Shown here in pieces: positions 35,875-44,619 of a DNA stretch of 64,000 nucleotides. A model generated the notes under the pieces. That model did not search any database. It was given only the letters and a program-made list of their open reading frames with translations, and was not told the origin of the DNA. How positions within the stretch are numbered: the stretch's first letter is position 1; each line of letters begins with the position of its first letter. Made by a program: the position numbers and the translations under genes. Origin of the DNA: Granulicella aggregans (GTDB taxonomy: Bacteria; Acidobacteriota; Terriglobia; Terriglobales; Acidobacteriaceae); NCBI RefSeq assembly GCF_025685565.1, contig NZ_JAGSYE010000001.1, positions 1,240,001 through 1,304,000 of the forward strand. The letters run 5' to 3'.

Positions 35875-36213
35875 CTAGGCGAGTGTTGAAGCAGCGGGTG
35901 GGGGGCGAGTAAAGAGGGCGAAAGCTGAGAGTCTTGACTGGCGCGGCCTCGTCTTGAGGCTCGGTAGGACCGCGACTGCCAGCACTGCCTGAAGCGGTAC
36001 CGGGCTACTGACGACCTGGGCTACAACGTGGGCTGTCGCGCAGAGCGAACAGTCGGCGTGAGAGATATCTCCACTGGAGTGGGTATGTACGGCCTGAAGC
36101 GTTCCACTCAGCAGAACAAGCGCGATGCAAAGCAGCCCGAGGAAAAATCCCCAGCGCTTCGGCAGGCGCGAGTTTGACAGATTACGGATCACTCTAAAGT
36201 AAATATATCGCAT
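35875..36213 (-). CDS. Small membrane protein with His/Cys motif (DUF2946-like)
   Basis: A protein of about 112 residues. It has a hydrophobic segment, then HTHSSGDISHADCSLCATAH, a histidine-cysteine cluster resembling the metal-binding patterns of DUF2946-like periplasmic proteins, and a second hydrophobic stretch before a basic tail. The exact start is unclear: ATG 36213, 36219 and 36228 are all possible, and the frame stays open further upstream without a good ribosome site. It sits directly upstream of the TonB receptor on the same strand and may be co-expressed with it. A copper or iron role is only a guess. Confidence 0.55.
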   Translation of the reverse strand: MRYIYFRVIRNLSNSRLPKRWGFFLGLLCIALVLLSGTLQAVHTHSSGDISHADCSLCATAHVVAQVVSSPVPLQAVLAVAVLPSLKTRPRQSRLSAFALFTRPPPAASTLA

Positions 36214-36287
36214 GGCCATCCCGGACATCGCTGCATGGGATGAAGTATTCTCCGTCCACCTCATGCGACGATAGAGCAGGAGCATCC

Positions 36288-36863
36288 ATGAGCATCGCAA
36301 CCAAGACCGGCGACGCCGGCAGCACCGCTCTCGCAGGTGGAACTCGCGTCTCGAAGGCAGACGACCGAGTCGAAGCCTACGGCGCGGTCGACGAATTGAA
36401 CTCGTCCCTCGGCTTCGCCCGCAGCATCTGCACCGATCTGGAGATCGCGGGCTGGACGGAGGAGATTCAGAAGACGCTCTTCCGCGTCGGCGGCAGCCTC
36501 GCATCGGACCCAGAAAAGCGCAGAGGCACTCCCATCACCCTCGCCGAGGACGCCACCAAACTCACCGAACTTGTCTACAGAATTGAAGCGACTCCGGGCA
36601 TCCTCGCCGACTGGTCGCTGCCCGGAGCACACCGCGAGTCCGCTGCTTACGAAATCGCCCGCACCATCTGCCGCCGCGCGGAACGCGCCTCGGTGCGCCT
36701 GATGGAGAGCGGGGAAGAGGTGGACGCGGATGTTCTGGCTTACCTGAACCGCCTGTCAGATTTGATCTGGCTCTTTGGAAGATTGATCGAAGTTCGTGCC
36801 GGAGTAGATGCGAGGCTCCGAGACGATACCAAGGCGGGGCCAAACTTCTCCCGCGCCTGGTAG
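36288..36863 (+). CDS. Cob(I)alamin adenosyltransferase, PduO type
   Basis: A protein of 191 residues. The N-terminus KTGDAGSTALAGGTRVSKADDRVEAYGAVDELNSSLG is diagnostic of PduO-type ATP:corrinoid adenosyltransferases, and GAHRESAAYEIARTICRRAERASV follows near the C-terminus. It transfers the adenosyl group of ATP to cob(I)alamin to make adenosylcobalamin. ATG 36288 follows AGGAG; a 16-codon extension upstream is unlikely. No other cobalamin gene or B12 riboswitch is visible nearby, so it probably serves salvage and cofactor activation. Confidence 0.93.
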   Translation: MSIATKTGDAGSTALAGGTRVSKADDRVEAYGAVDELNSSLGFARSICTDLEIAGWTEEIQKTLFRVGGSLASDPEKRRGTPITLAEDATKLTELVYRIEATPGILADWSLPGAHRESAAYEIARTICRRAERASVRLMESGEEVDADVLAYLNRLSDLIWLFGRLIEVRAGVDARLRDDTKAGPNFSRAW

Positions 36864-36902
36864 TGATTCTCTCCGCTGCCTAGACCCGCGCCGAGTAAAA
36901 AT

Positions 36903-36967
36903 CCGTCATCCTGAGCGAAGTCCCTTGCAGCTTCACCGCAAGGGACGTAGTCGAAGGACCCCGAGAG
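36903..36967 (+). repeat. R1 palindromic repeat, copy 1
   Basis: CCGTCATCCTGAGCGAAG is followed by a hairpin, GTCCCTTGC with GCAAGGGAC (36920-36928/36938-36946), then GTCGAAGGACC and CGAGAG. The second copy at 40987 has the same flanks but a different complementary stem. It lies between the convergent adenosyltransferase and fabF genes. Confidence 0.8.
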
Positions 36968-37023
36968 CGCTCGTCCAGCCAAAATCGACCGGATCTTTCA
37001 GCCGAAAAAGCTGAAGCTCCGCC

Positions 37024-38277
37024 TTACTCAGCCCAGCGCTTGAAGATCAGCGATCCGTTCGTCCCGCCGAACCCAAACGAGTTCGAAAGCGCGTAATCGA
37101 TCTTCGCTGCGATCGGCTTGTTCGGCACATAGTTCAATCGGCACGCCGGATCGACTTCCTCGATGTTCATCGTCGGAGGAGCGATCTGGTTCAGCATCGC
37201 CAGGATGGTGATGCCTGCCTCAAGCCCGCCCGCGCCGCCCAGAAGGTGGCCGGTCATGGACTTGGTGGAGCTCACCAGCAACGTATGGTTCTTCGCGCGC
37301 TCGCCGAAGACATTTTCGATCGCCTGCGACTCAAGCGCATCGCCCAGCGGCGTCGAAGTCGCATGCGCATTCACGTAGTCGATCGTGTCCGGCGAGAGAT
37401 CGGCGACCTTCAGCGCGGCATTCATCGCCCGCAGGCAGCCTTCGCCTTCGGGAGCCATGCCGGTCATGTGGAACGCATCCGCCGACAGGCCATAGCCGAC
37501 AACCTCGGCCAGGATCTTCGCGCCGCGAGCCTTCGCGAACTCAAGCTCTTCGAGGATCAGAATGCCCGCACCCTCGCCGACCACGAATCCATCGCGGTCC
37601 TTGTCCCATGGACGGCAGGCGTGCTCGGGATCTTCGTTGCGTGTCGATAGCGCCTTCATCGCGGCAAATCCGCCTACGCCCATCGGCGTAATCGCCGCCT
37701 CGGTGCCGCCTGCGATCATCGCATCGGCATCGCCCCGCTGGATGATGCGAAACGCATCGCCAATCGAGTGCGCGCTGGAGGTGCAGGCAGTCGCGGTGGC
37801 CTCATTCGGCCCACGCGCGTTGTAGCGGATGGAGACGTGCCCGGCAGCGAGATTGATGATCGAGCCTGGAATAAAGAAGGGCGATATCTTCCGCTGTCCG
37901 CCCGAGAGGAAGTTGATGTGCTCCCGCTCGATGACATCGAATCCGCCAATCCCTGAGCCAATATGAACGCCGACCCGATCCGAGTTCTCGTCCGTGATCA
38001 CAAGTCCGGAGTGCTTCATCGCCTCATCCGACGCCGCAATGGCGAAGTGGATGAAGCGTCCCATCTTTCGGGCTTCCTTCTTCTCAATGAAAAGAAGCGG
38101 ATCGAAGTCCTTTACCTCCGCGGCGAACCGTACAGGATGGCCCGTCAAGTCGAAAGCCTTGATCTCCGCCATACCGCTGCGGCCCGCAAGCAGACCCTCC
38201 CAGACCTCCGGAGCGGTCTTGCCCACGCCGCAGACAAGCCCGATACCGGTTACAACGACACGCCGCTGCGATTGCAT
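37024..38277 (-). CDS. fabF: 3-oxoacyl-[acyl-carrier-protein] synthase II
   Basis: A protein of 417 residues, standard FabF length. The active-site Cys165 is in ATACTSSAHS; the two catalytic histidines are in NAHATSTPLGD and MTGHLLGGAGG. It elongates fatty acyl chains by condensing malonyl-ACP with acyl-ACP. It lies two bases downstream of acpP on the same strand, the conserved acpP-fabF pairing, so they are co-transcribed. The C-terminus (NSFGFGGTNGSLIFKRW) is intact. Confidence 0.97.
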   Translation of the reverse strand: MQSQRRVVVTGIGLVCGVGKTAPEVWEGLLAGRSGMAEIKAFDLTGHPVRFAAEVKDFDPLLFIEKKEARKMGRFIHFAIAASDEAMKHSGLVITDENSDRVGVHIGSGIGGFDVIEREHINFLSGGQRKISPFFIPGSIINLAAGHVSIRYNARGPNEATATACTSSAHSIGDAFRIIQRGDADAMIAGGTEAAITPMGVGGFAAMKALSTRNEDPEHACRPWDKDRDGFVVGEGAGILILEELEFAKARGAKILAEVVGYGLSADAFHMTGMAPEGEGCLRAMNAALKVADLSPDTIDYVNAHATSTPLGDALESQAIENVFGERAKNHTLLVSSTKSMTGHLLGGAGGLEAGITILAMLNQIAPPTMNIEEVDPACRLNYVPNKPIAAKIDYALSNSFGFGGTNGSLIFKRWAE

Positions 38278-38279
38278 TG

Positions 38280-38525
38280 CTACTTTGCCGCCTTCTGGTT
38301 CTTTTCGATATAGTCGACCGCGTCCTTGACCGTCTTGATCTTCTCGGCGTCTTCGTCCGGGATCTGGATATCGAAGGCCTCTTCGAACTGCATCACCAGC
38401 TCAACGACGTCGAGAGAGTCCGCGCCGAGGTCTTCCTGGAAGCTCGCGCCGGGGGTGACTTCGGCCTCATCCACCTGAAGCTGTTCGACAATAATCTGTT
38501 TGACCTTCTCGTCAACTGCTGCCAT
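38280..38525 (-). CDS. acpP: Acyl carrier protein
   Basis: An 81-residue acidic protein. The phosphopantetheine attachment site is Ser37 in [15 protein letters not shown], and [22 protein letters not shown] is typical. It carries acyl chains for fatty acid and lipid A synthesis. The start at 38525 gives the canonical N-terminus and has AGGAG upstream; nine extra in-frame codons were rejected. It is followed immediately by fabF. Confidence 0.97.
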   Translation of the reverse strand: MAAVDEKVKQIIVEQLQVDEAEVTPGASFQEDLGADSLDVVELVMQFEEAFDIQIPDEDAEKIKTVKDAVDYIEKNQKAAK

Positions 38526-38701
38526 GAATTTCTCCTGTCTTCTCTGAAACAAAACTGAATGGGTGCGGAGACTGCCGCGAAAGCCCGAATCTCAAGGATA
38601 CCGAGCGCCTAGGTGAGTGTAAAGCAAACGGGCGCTGCCGTGGGTCAATCTGACGCAGAAGCCCCTCGATATAGACGCACGCAAAGCGATGGAGACTCCA
38701 C

Positions 38702-40192
38702 TTATTCTTCGTCGGCGCTGGCCGCCAGCAGGGGAGCAATCCCGCCAAACTCTTCCATCCCCGGAAGTCCCGCGCTCTGCGAAGAATCCGACGTGACCTC
38801 TCGCAACGTCCGGTTGATCGCCCGCGTCCGCACATTCAACTTTTGGATTGTGTTCTGTACCGTACCAACTTGCGTCTCCATCTTGCCCATCAAGTCGCCG
38901 AACTTTTCAAACTCGCCTTTGGTCGCCCCCAATACCTTCCACACCTCGTCGCCCTTCTTCTGGAAGGCGATCAAAGCGAATCCCATCTGGAAGCTGGTCA
39001 AGATCGCCGATAGCGAACTTGGCCCCGCGATGGTGACCTTGCACTTCGATTGAATCTCCGCCTGCAATCCCTCGCGTCGCATCACCTCGGCGTAGAGCCC
39101 TTCTGTGGGCAGGAACATGATCGCGTGCGGCGTCGTTACCGGCGGTTGAATGTACTTCTCGCAGATGCGCTTGCCCTCGGTCCGGATCGCGTTTTCAAAG
39201 CTCTTTCCAGCAGCCTGGATCTCCTCCGCGCTGCCGCTCTCATAGGCGTTCTCCAGCCGTTCCCAATCCTCACGCGGAAACTTCGCGTCGATCGGCAGCA
39301 GCGTATCGCCGCCGTGCCCAGGGAACCGCACCGCGAACTCCACAACCTCCAGGCTGCCCTGCTTCACCTTCGCATTGCGGATGAACTGGCTGGGCGCGAG
39401 CATCTGCTCCAGCAACATCCCAAGCTGCACCTCCGCGAACCCGCCACGCGACTTCACGTTGGTAAAGATGCGGCTGAGATCGTCCATCCCTTCGGACAAC
39501 TTGCTCATCTCGCCCAGCCCGGTATGCACCTTGTTGAGCTGGTCCGTCACCTGCCCAAACGACTCCGTCAGCCGCGTCTGCAGCGTCGCATGCAGCTTCT
39601 CGTCGACCGTGACTCGCATCTCTTCGAGCTTCGCGGCGTTGGTCACGTTCAACTTTTCGAGTCGCTCTTCCACCGTCCCCCGCAGCTTCTCCTGCTGCGT
39701 CTGCGCTGCCGCGGACAACTCATTCAGCCGCGCATTCAGCGCTGTCCGCGCCTCCATCTGGTCGCGATTCGCATCCGCGATGAAGCCCGAGAGCCGCTGC
39801 GAGATCGCCTCCAGATTTTTCTCCACCGCAGCCCGCAGCGCTTCAGCCGATTCCTTGTTATCACCACGGAAACTATTCAGGCCCGTGTTCAAAGTCTGGC
39901 CCAGCAGTGCGATGCTCGCCGAGACTTCATTTCGCAACGCAACTGCATCGGCTGCGCTCGCCTCGCGGCTGCGCTGCGCCTCGATCGCCAACGTCCGTTG
40001 CAACGACTCAAGCTCTTCGCGGAAGTGCCTGTCCAGTGCATCGGCCCGAGCGTCAACCCGCGTCAACTGGTCTGGAAGTTGCAGCAGCCGCGTGTCCGCA
40101 GCTGGCAGCTCCGGCTTGCGAAGGAACAGCATCACGACAGCGATGAAGATCAAAAGCAGCAGGGCGAGTTGGGCCAGCGCGAACGGAGTCAT
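38702..40192 (-). CDS. rmuC: DNA recombination protein RmuC
   Basis: A protein of 496 residues. It has an N-terminal membrane anchor (LALLLLIFIAVVMLF), a long coiled-coil region (about 50-270, with repeated Gln/Glu/Arg heptads), and the RmuC domain (SRGGFAEVQLGMLLEQMLAPSQF, VEFAVRFPG, PIDAKFPREDW, IMFLPTEGLYAEV). RmuC limits inversions or recombination between repeats in E. coli and resembles nucleases of the PD-(D/E)XK fold. The start at 40192 was chosen for the anchor that follows. The 37-residue upstream extension lies in the intergenic gap. Confidence 0.93.
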   Translation of the reverse strand: MTPFALAQLALLLLIFIAVVMLFLRKPELPAADTRLLQLPDQLTRVDARADALDRHFREELESLQRTLAIEAQRSREASAADAVALRNEVSASIALLGQTLNTGLNSFRGDNKESAEALRAAVEKNLEAISQRLSGFIADANRDQMEARTALNARLNELSAAAQTQQEKLRGTVEERLEKLNVTNAAKLEEMRVTVDEKLHATLQTRLTESFGQVTDQLNKVHTGLGEMSKLSEGMDDLSRIFTNVKSRGGFAEVQLGMLLEQMLAPSQFIRNAKVKQGSLEVVEFAVRFPGHGGDTLLPIDAKFPREDWERLENAYESGSAEEIQAAGKSFENAIRTEGKRICEKYIQPPVTTPHAIMFLPTEGLYAEVMRREGLQAEIQSKCKVTIAGPSSLSAILTSFQMGFALIAFQKKGDEVWKVLGATKGEFEKFGDLMGKMETQVGTVQNTIQKLNVRTRAINRTLREVTSDSSQSAGLPGMEEFGGIAPLLAASADEE

Positions 40193-40292
40193 TTCGTTTT
40201 TCCTTCGCCAAAAGAATAGCACCCACTTCGCCGTAGCGCTCTCTTCACATCGAACCTGCAAGAATGCTTCTAGCGGAGTTCCAGGAGACTTT

Positions 40293-40967
40293 ATGCCGAT
40301 CACAAACTACAGTGTCCTCGCGGGCGACCCGGTCTCGGGGAAAGTCGTTACCGGCAGCAGCACCCACTATCAGATCACCATGAACGGCACCGGCGGCCCC
40401 TTCATCGTCGCCGTCAACATCGAGTCCGTCGACGGCTCCGAGGTCCTCTACGCCATCAAGGAAGACTTCACCCCGCCCGACCCCGACGCGCTCACCGCTC
40501 TCTCTCTCGGCATGCATTCTCTGCCCTCAGCCCCAAACGGCCTGGCGCTCGACTTCGTCCGCAGCGAGATCGACGGCGAACCCATGATCACAAAGGAAGA
40601 GATGACGCTGCTGCCCAAACTCCAGAAGCCCACCAAAGGCGCAACCGCCGAGGCGGTGTTGATCAACAAGGCCCGCGCCGCGGCCCTGAAGAACGCGGTC
40701 ACTACGCTCCTTGACATGACCATCGCCGACAAAAACGGCGTCATCTACGCCTTCGGCAGCGCCTTTGCCGACTCCGGCAGGGTCGACGGCATCCACGACA
40801 TCCACATGAACCAGGGCAACCCACTGAACAATCATGGCGGAGACAACGGCATCTGGCAGGATGGCGCCCTCTTCATCCATCTACCCGCGAAACAGACATG
40901 GACTGCGATCTTCATCGCCTTCCAGACGGAAAGCTGGAGCACCGATGAAAACGGCAACCCCTCGTAA
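40293..40967 (+). CDS. DUF2278 family protein (YukJ-like)
   Basis: A protein of 224 residues matching DUF2278: a NYSVLAGDPVSGK start, HYQITM, then VDGIHDIHMNQGNP and WQDGALFIHLP, with a C-terminal WTAIFIAFQTESW. Family members have no known biochemical role. AGGAG lies five bases before ATG 40293. It is divergent from rmuC with a 100-bp gap. The longer frame to 39375 is antisense to rmuC and was ignored. Confidence 0.88.
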   Translation: MPITNYSVLAGDPVSGKVVTGSSTHYQITMNGTGGPFIVAVNIESVDGSEVLYAIKEDFTPPDPDALTALSLGMHSLPSAPNGLALDFVRSEIDGEPMITKEEMTLLPKLQKPTKGATAEAVLINKARAAALKNAVTTLLDMTIADKNGVIYAFGSAFADSGRVDGIHDIHMNQGNPLNNHGGDNGIWQDGALFIHLPAKQTWTAIFIAFQTESWSTDENGNPS

Positions 40968-40986
40968 TCCTTATCAATAAAAAAAG

Positions 40987-41052
40987 TCCGTCATCCTGAG
41001 CGAAGGCTCTCGTAGCTCTATCGCGAGAGCCGCAGCCGAAGGACCTCGAGAG
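40987..41052 (+). repeat. R1 palindromic repeat, copy 2
   Basis: It shares TCCGTCATCCTGAGCGAAG and GAAGGACC/CGAGAG flanks with the copy at 36903, but its hairpin arms are GGCTCTCG and CGAGAGCC (41005-41012/41024-41031). Both arms have changed together relative to the first copy. It follows the DUF2278 gene. Confidence 0.8.
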
Positions 41053-41100
41053 ATCCGATACCACCCAAACCGCTCGGAGCTTTCTTCCGCGATCTTCGCC

Positions 41101-41997
41101 CTATCGGGCAACCGCCGCCAGAATCGCATCCGCCACTGCCGCCGACTCCACCGCTGCCCGCACATCATGCACGCGCAGAATGTGAGCGCCTGCCAGCACG
41201 CTCGCCACATTCGCCGCCGTTGTAGCATTCACTCGTTCGCTCAAAGGCGCGGGTTCTCCGCCATGCAGATGCTTCAGCGAAGCTCCAAGAAATCCCTTCC
41301 GCGATGTCCCACTCAAGACCGGCAGACCAAGCTCGCGAAGCTCCTCTAGCCCCGCCAGCAAAGTGTAGTTCTCATCGCCCTTCTTGCCGAAACCAAACCC
41401 CGGATCAACGACGATCCTTTCGCGCGCTACTCCTGCATGACTCGCCGCATCGACGCACTCCCGCAGCCCCGCCAGCACCATTCGCAAGACTTCATCCTTG
41501 GTGAGAGCCTGGATCGCAGCCCACTCCTGCGGTTTCCCTCGCGTGTGCATCAACACAACGCCGCACCTAAGCCCAGCACAGGCTGCAGCCATCTCCACGT
41601 CCCAGGTAAATCCGCTGACATCGTTCACGATCTCTGCCCCAGCTTGAACCGCCTGCTGGGCTGTCGCTGCGTGAAACGTGTCAATCGAGAGCACCGCACC
41701 TGGACGCTCCTTCAGGAGCGCCTCGATCACCGGCAGCACCCGCTCCTGCTCTTCATCCGCCGATGTCGGAACCGCATTCGGCCGCGTCGACTCGCCGCCG
41801 ATATCAAGAATGTGCGCTCCTTCATCGAGCATCGCCATCGCCCGCGCGACCGCGTCATCGACCGCGACAAACCGCCCGCCATCCGAAAACGAGTCCGGCG
41901 TCACATTCAGAATCCCCATGATCTTTGTCTCCAGACCCAGCGCAAGCGAGCGCGTACGAAGCTGCCATTCAAAACAGGGACGAGTATTCAGCGGCAT
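41101..41997 (-). CDS. folP: Dihydropteroate synthase
   Basis: A protein of 298 residues. Signature 1 is GILNVTPDSFSDGG (28-41), signature 2 includes DIGGESTRPNA, and the KTSRKG-like loop is present as GTSRKGFLG. It condenses para-aminobenzoate with dihydropterin pyrophosphate in folate synthesis and is the sulfonamide target. The start lies 12 bp from a 15-copy heptanucleotide array in the intergenic gap, so repeat length could affect its 5' leader. The product has an N-terminal extension of about 20 residues before the first strand. Confidence 0.96.
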   Translation of the reverse strand: MPLNTRPCFEWQLRTRSLALGLETKIMGILNVTPDSFSDGGRFVAVDDAVARAMAMLDEGAHILDIGGESTRPNAVPTSADEEQERVLPVIEALLKERPGAVLSIDTFHAATAQQAVQAGAEIVNDVSGFTWDVEMAAACAGLRCGVVLMHTRGKPQEWAAIQALTKDEVLRMVLAGLRECVDAASHAGVARERIVVDPGFGFGKKGDENYTLLAGLEELRELGLPVLSGTSRKGFLGASLKHLHGGEPAPLSERVNATTAANVASVLAGAHILRVHDVRAAVESAAVADAILAAVAR

Positions 41998-42009
41998 CCA
42001 TAGATTCTA

Positions 42010-42114
42010 GTTGTCCGTTGTCCGTTGTCCGTTGTCCGTTGTCCGTTGTCCATTGTCCGTTGTCCGTTGTCCGTTGTCCGTTGTCCGTTGTCCGTTGTCC
42101 GTTGTCCGTTGTCC
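42010..42114 (+). repeat. Heptanucleotide tandem array (GTTGTCC)15
   Basis: Fifteen uninterrupted copies of GTTGTCC; only the seventh has an A in place of the first G. The array is 105 bp long and lies between the starts of divergent folP and dacB, 12 bp from the folP start codon. It is not coding; the reading frames across it give heptapeptide repeats with no ribosome site. Confidence 0.97.
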
Positions 42115-42141
42115 GTCGACCGAGAAGCTAAAGGTGATGTG

Positions 42142-42172
42142 CCCCATTCATGCGGCTTATCGCATGAGTGGG
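42142..42172 (+). repeat. R2 palindromic repeat, copy c
   Basis: Same CCCATTCAT...ATGAGTGGG frame as other R2 copies, but the stem is CATGCG/CGCATG rather than CATCGC/GCGATG, so both arms have changed together. It lies in the folP-dacB gap. Confidence 0.8.
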
Positions 42173-42233
42173 ACATTCGCGCGAATGCGCGAACCGTACT
42201 CCTTCCCCAGCCACCGAATGCTAGACTTCGCCC

Positions 42234-43853
42234 ATGCCCCCGGCATCCCTCCCATCCCTCGTCCTCGCGCTCTGCCTCTTCGCTACCCACGCCCACGCGC
42301 AGGATCTTCCGACCAGCATCGCGACGCTCACCTCCGACCCCGCCGTTTCCCGTGCCAACTGGGGCATTATGGTCACCACGCTCGACGGCACGCCCATCTA
42401 CGCTCTCAACGAGAAGAAACTCTTCCAGCCCGCCAGCAACGCCAAGCTCTTCACTACTGCCGCTGCGCTCGCCCTGCTCAAGCCCGGTAGCCGCTTCGAG
42501 ACCCCAATCCTCGCGACCGCCGCGCCCGTGGGCGGCACCCTGCACGGCGACATCGTCCTTAAAGGCGATGGCGACGCCAACCTCTCCGGCCGCGCCATCC
42601 CCTTCGCCGAGCCGCCCGCGAAGCAGTTCCCGCTGCCGCCCCTTCACATCCTCGATGAGATGGCCGACACCATCGCTACAACCGGTCTGAAGTGCATCGA
42701 CGGCAACATTGTCGGCGACGACACCCTCTTTCCCTGGGAGCCTTACCCTATCGACTGGTCGGTCGAGGACCTGCTCTGGGGCTACGGCGCTCCCGTCTCT
42801 GCGCTCTCCATCAATGACAACCAGATCAGGCTGACCATTGTGCCGGGCAAAATTCCACCGATCCCGGCCACGGTGGCCCGTGGCCCGTATGGAATTCCGT
42901 CTCCGCCAAAGATCACCCTTGACCCCGCAACGCCCTTCTACACAATCCAGAACGAGATCGGCACGGTTCAGGGGAACAGCGGAACCGGCATCGGCTTCGA
43001 ACGCCAGCCCGGCTCGCGCACTCTTCGGATCTACTCCGGCGTGACCAAGACCCCCGAGACCTTTGAGATCGCGATCGATGACCCCGCCGAATACGCCGCT
43101 GCCAGCCTCAAGGCGAGCCTCGAAGCCCGCGGCATCACCATCACCGGCAAGGCCATAGCCCGCCATAACCCGCAGACCAGCACCACCGGCTTCCTGGAAC
43201 AGTCGCGTGTGCCGATCGTGGCCCTGGGAACCGGCTTACAGGGCAGCATCGTTCCCTGCCTGCGCTGCAATAACCTCACAGGTATCCTCGGCTATCCCGA
43301 AGCAGTCACCCTCGCCCACCACACATCGCCCACGGTTGGCGAAGACACCGTCATCACCAACAAGGAGAGCCAGAACCTTCACGCTGAGATCCTACTGCAC
43401 CAGCTCGCAGTCGCCTTTGGCAATGACGGTTCCACCGCACAGGGAGCCCGCGTCATCCGCTCCTTCGCCGTCCAAGCCGGTATCGACCCCAACGACTTCA
43501 TCTTCTACGACGGCTCCGGCCTGAGCGGTCATGACCTCGTGACCCCGCGTGCCATCGCCAAGCTCCTTCAATTCGCCACAACCCAGCCCTGGTTCGCCGA
43601 TTACAAAAACTCGCTCCCCATCGGCGGCGTCGACGGCTCGCTCGAACACCGCTTCACCTCGCCTCAACTCAAAGGCCACGTCTTCGCCAAGACCGGCACA
43701 CTCGGCGAAGCGCGCGCCCTCTCCGGCTATCTCGATTGCGCCAGCGGCCACACCGTCATCTTCTCTATCCTCGTCGGCAACCATGACCCCACGAGCAGCG
43801 CAGACCGCGACGTGATGGACAGGATCGTCGCCGCCATCGCCATCGCCGAATAA
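42234..43853 (+). CDS. dacB: D-alanyl-D-alanine carboxypeptidase/endopeptidase, PBP4 family
   Basis: A protein of 539 residues with a signal peptide ending at HAHAQ. Class C low-molecular-weight penicillin-binding protein: SNAK nucleophile motif (Ser68, Lys71), YDGSGLSGHDL as the SxN-type block, and KTGTLGE (Lys486). The large insertion between the first two motifs is typical of PBP4. It trims or cleaves peptidoglycan peptides in the periplasm. Its ATG at 42234 follows a repeat-rich divergent region shared with folP. Confidence 0.93.
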   Translation: MPPASLPSLVLALCLFATHAHAQDLPTSIATLTSDPAVSRANWGIMVTTLDGTPIYALNEKKLFQPASNAKLFTTAAALALLKPGSRFETPILATAAPVGGTLHGDIVLKGDGDANLSGRAIPFAEPPAKQFPLPPLHILDEMADTIATTGLKCIDGNIVGDDTLFPWEPYPIDWSVEDLLWGYGAPVSALSINDNQIRLTIVPGKIPPIPATVARGPYGIPSPPKITLDPATPFYTIQNEIGTVQGNSGTGIGFERQPGSRTLRIYSGVTKTPETFEIAIDDPAEYAAASLKASLEARGITITGKAIARHNPQTSTTGFLEQSRVPIVALGTGLQGSIVPCLRCNNLTGILGYPEAVTLAHHTSPTVGEDTVITNKESQNLHAEILLHQLAVAFGNDGSTAQGARVIRSFAVQAGIDPNDFIFYDGSGLSGHDLVTPRAIAKLLQFATTQPWFADYKNSLPIGGVDGSLEHRFTSPQLKGHVFAKTGTLGEARALSGYLDCASGHTVIFSILVGNHDPTSSADRDVMDRIVAAIAIAE

Positions 43854-43922
43854 TCTCGCGCCCGCACGATGCCTCCTTTGCGTCATTGGCCCGTGCCTGC
43901 CCAGCAGGTACGCTAGCCCGAT

Positions 43923-44444
43923 ATGGGGACCGGAAAGGGGCAATATCAATACACGGGTCAGCTACGCTACCTGTCGATCCATCCCGGCTTCGACACTAAG
44001 GTCGAGCGGCCCTTCCCGGTCACCGTCATCGCCCACTTCCAGTTCGTCAAGGCCGCCTTCCTCCTGGGAGTCGCAGCTCTGCTCCAGTTTGTTCCTGATG
44101 CGATCCACTCCATGCCGCTGCTCCCGTTCTTTCTTTACATTGCGGCCCACGGTCGCAACACGCACGGACTCCTGCTGCCCGTGGCCGGGATCTTCGTCGG
44201 CTACGTCGGTTACGGTCTCTGGCGTCTGAAGCCCTGGGCGCGGCGCAGCCTCATCGCCAGCACGGCCCTGATGCTGATCGTCTGGGGTCACCGCTTCTTC
44301 GTCGATCACATGGACGGCGTAGTCACCCTCAGGACGCCGCATGAACAGCAGGCCGTCGCGATGGTTCTCTTCCTTGACGCCGTCGTCTTCCTCTACATGG
44401 TGGCTTACGACGACATTCCGCGCGCCTTCGGCAAAAGGAAGTAG
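43923..44444 (+). CDS. Conserved small membrane protein
   Basis: A 173-residue protein with about four transmembrane segments (near residues 40-60, 85-105, 118-130 and 143-160). No family motif was recognised. A basic C-terminus follows the last helix. It is 69 bp after dacB and just before the long R3-A repeat, then the cytochrome c gene. Real coding status is supported by length, hydrophobic periodicity and the codon use of neighbours. Function unknown. Confidence 0.72.
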   Translation: MGTGKGQYQYTGQLRYLSIHPGFDTKVERPFPVTVIAHFQFVKAAFLLGVAALLQFVPDAIHSMPLLPFFLYIAAHGRNTHGLLLPVAGIFVGYVGYGLWRLKPWARRSLIASTALMLIVWGHRFFVDHMDGVVTLRTPHEQQAVAMVLFLDAVVFLYMVAYDDIPRAFGKRK

Positions 44445-44446
44445 TT

Positions 44447-44597
44447 CCCGCTACGCGCGGGGCAGTCACTTCGTGACGTGTATTTGCTTCGCTTGGTGCT
44501 CGCGTTGCTCGCAAGCCGACCAACGGGAGGGCCAGGCGAAGCGATAAAAAGGCGCCTGAGCGCCCGCCCCGCGCGTAGCGGGCCCGTCGGCAGGACA
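44447..44597 (+). repeat. R3 long palindromic element, copy A
   Basis: Copy A has perfect 17-bp inverted ends, CCCGCTACGCGCGGGGC (44447-44463) and its complement at 44566-44582. It contains GTCACTTCGTGAC, CCGACCAACGGGAGG and CGTCGGCAGGACA, all shared with copies at 48841 and 62809. The left half of the central stem is lost here. It starts 2 bp after the previous stop and ends 22 bp before the cytochrome gene. Confidence 0.85.
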
Positions 44598-44619
44598 TCT
44601 GTCTGCGAAAATAGAAGAC

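Noticed and set aside
36240..36287. B12 riboswitch before the adenosyltransferase gene.
   Set aside because: The gap is too short and overlaps the opposite gene; no B12-box-like sequence is visible.
42010..42114. CRISPR-like array or coding heptapeptide repeats.
   Set aside because: There are no spacers; it is a pure 7-bp tandem, and frames across it lack starts and family features.
44447..44597. tRNA or riboswitch in the R3 region.
   Set aside because: Strong hairpins are present, but no cloverleaf or known riboswitch core; the same sequence recurs elsewhere, so it is a repeat.
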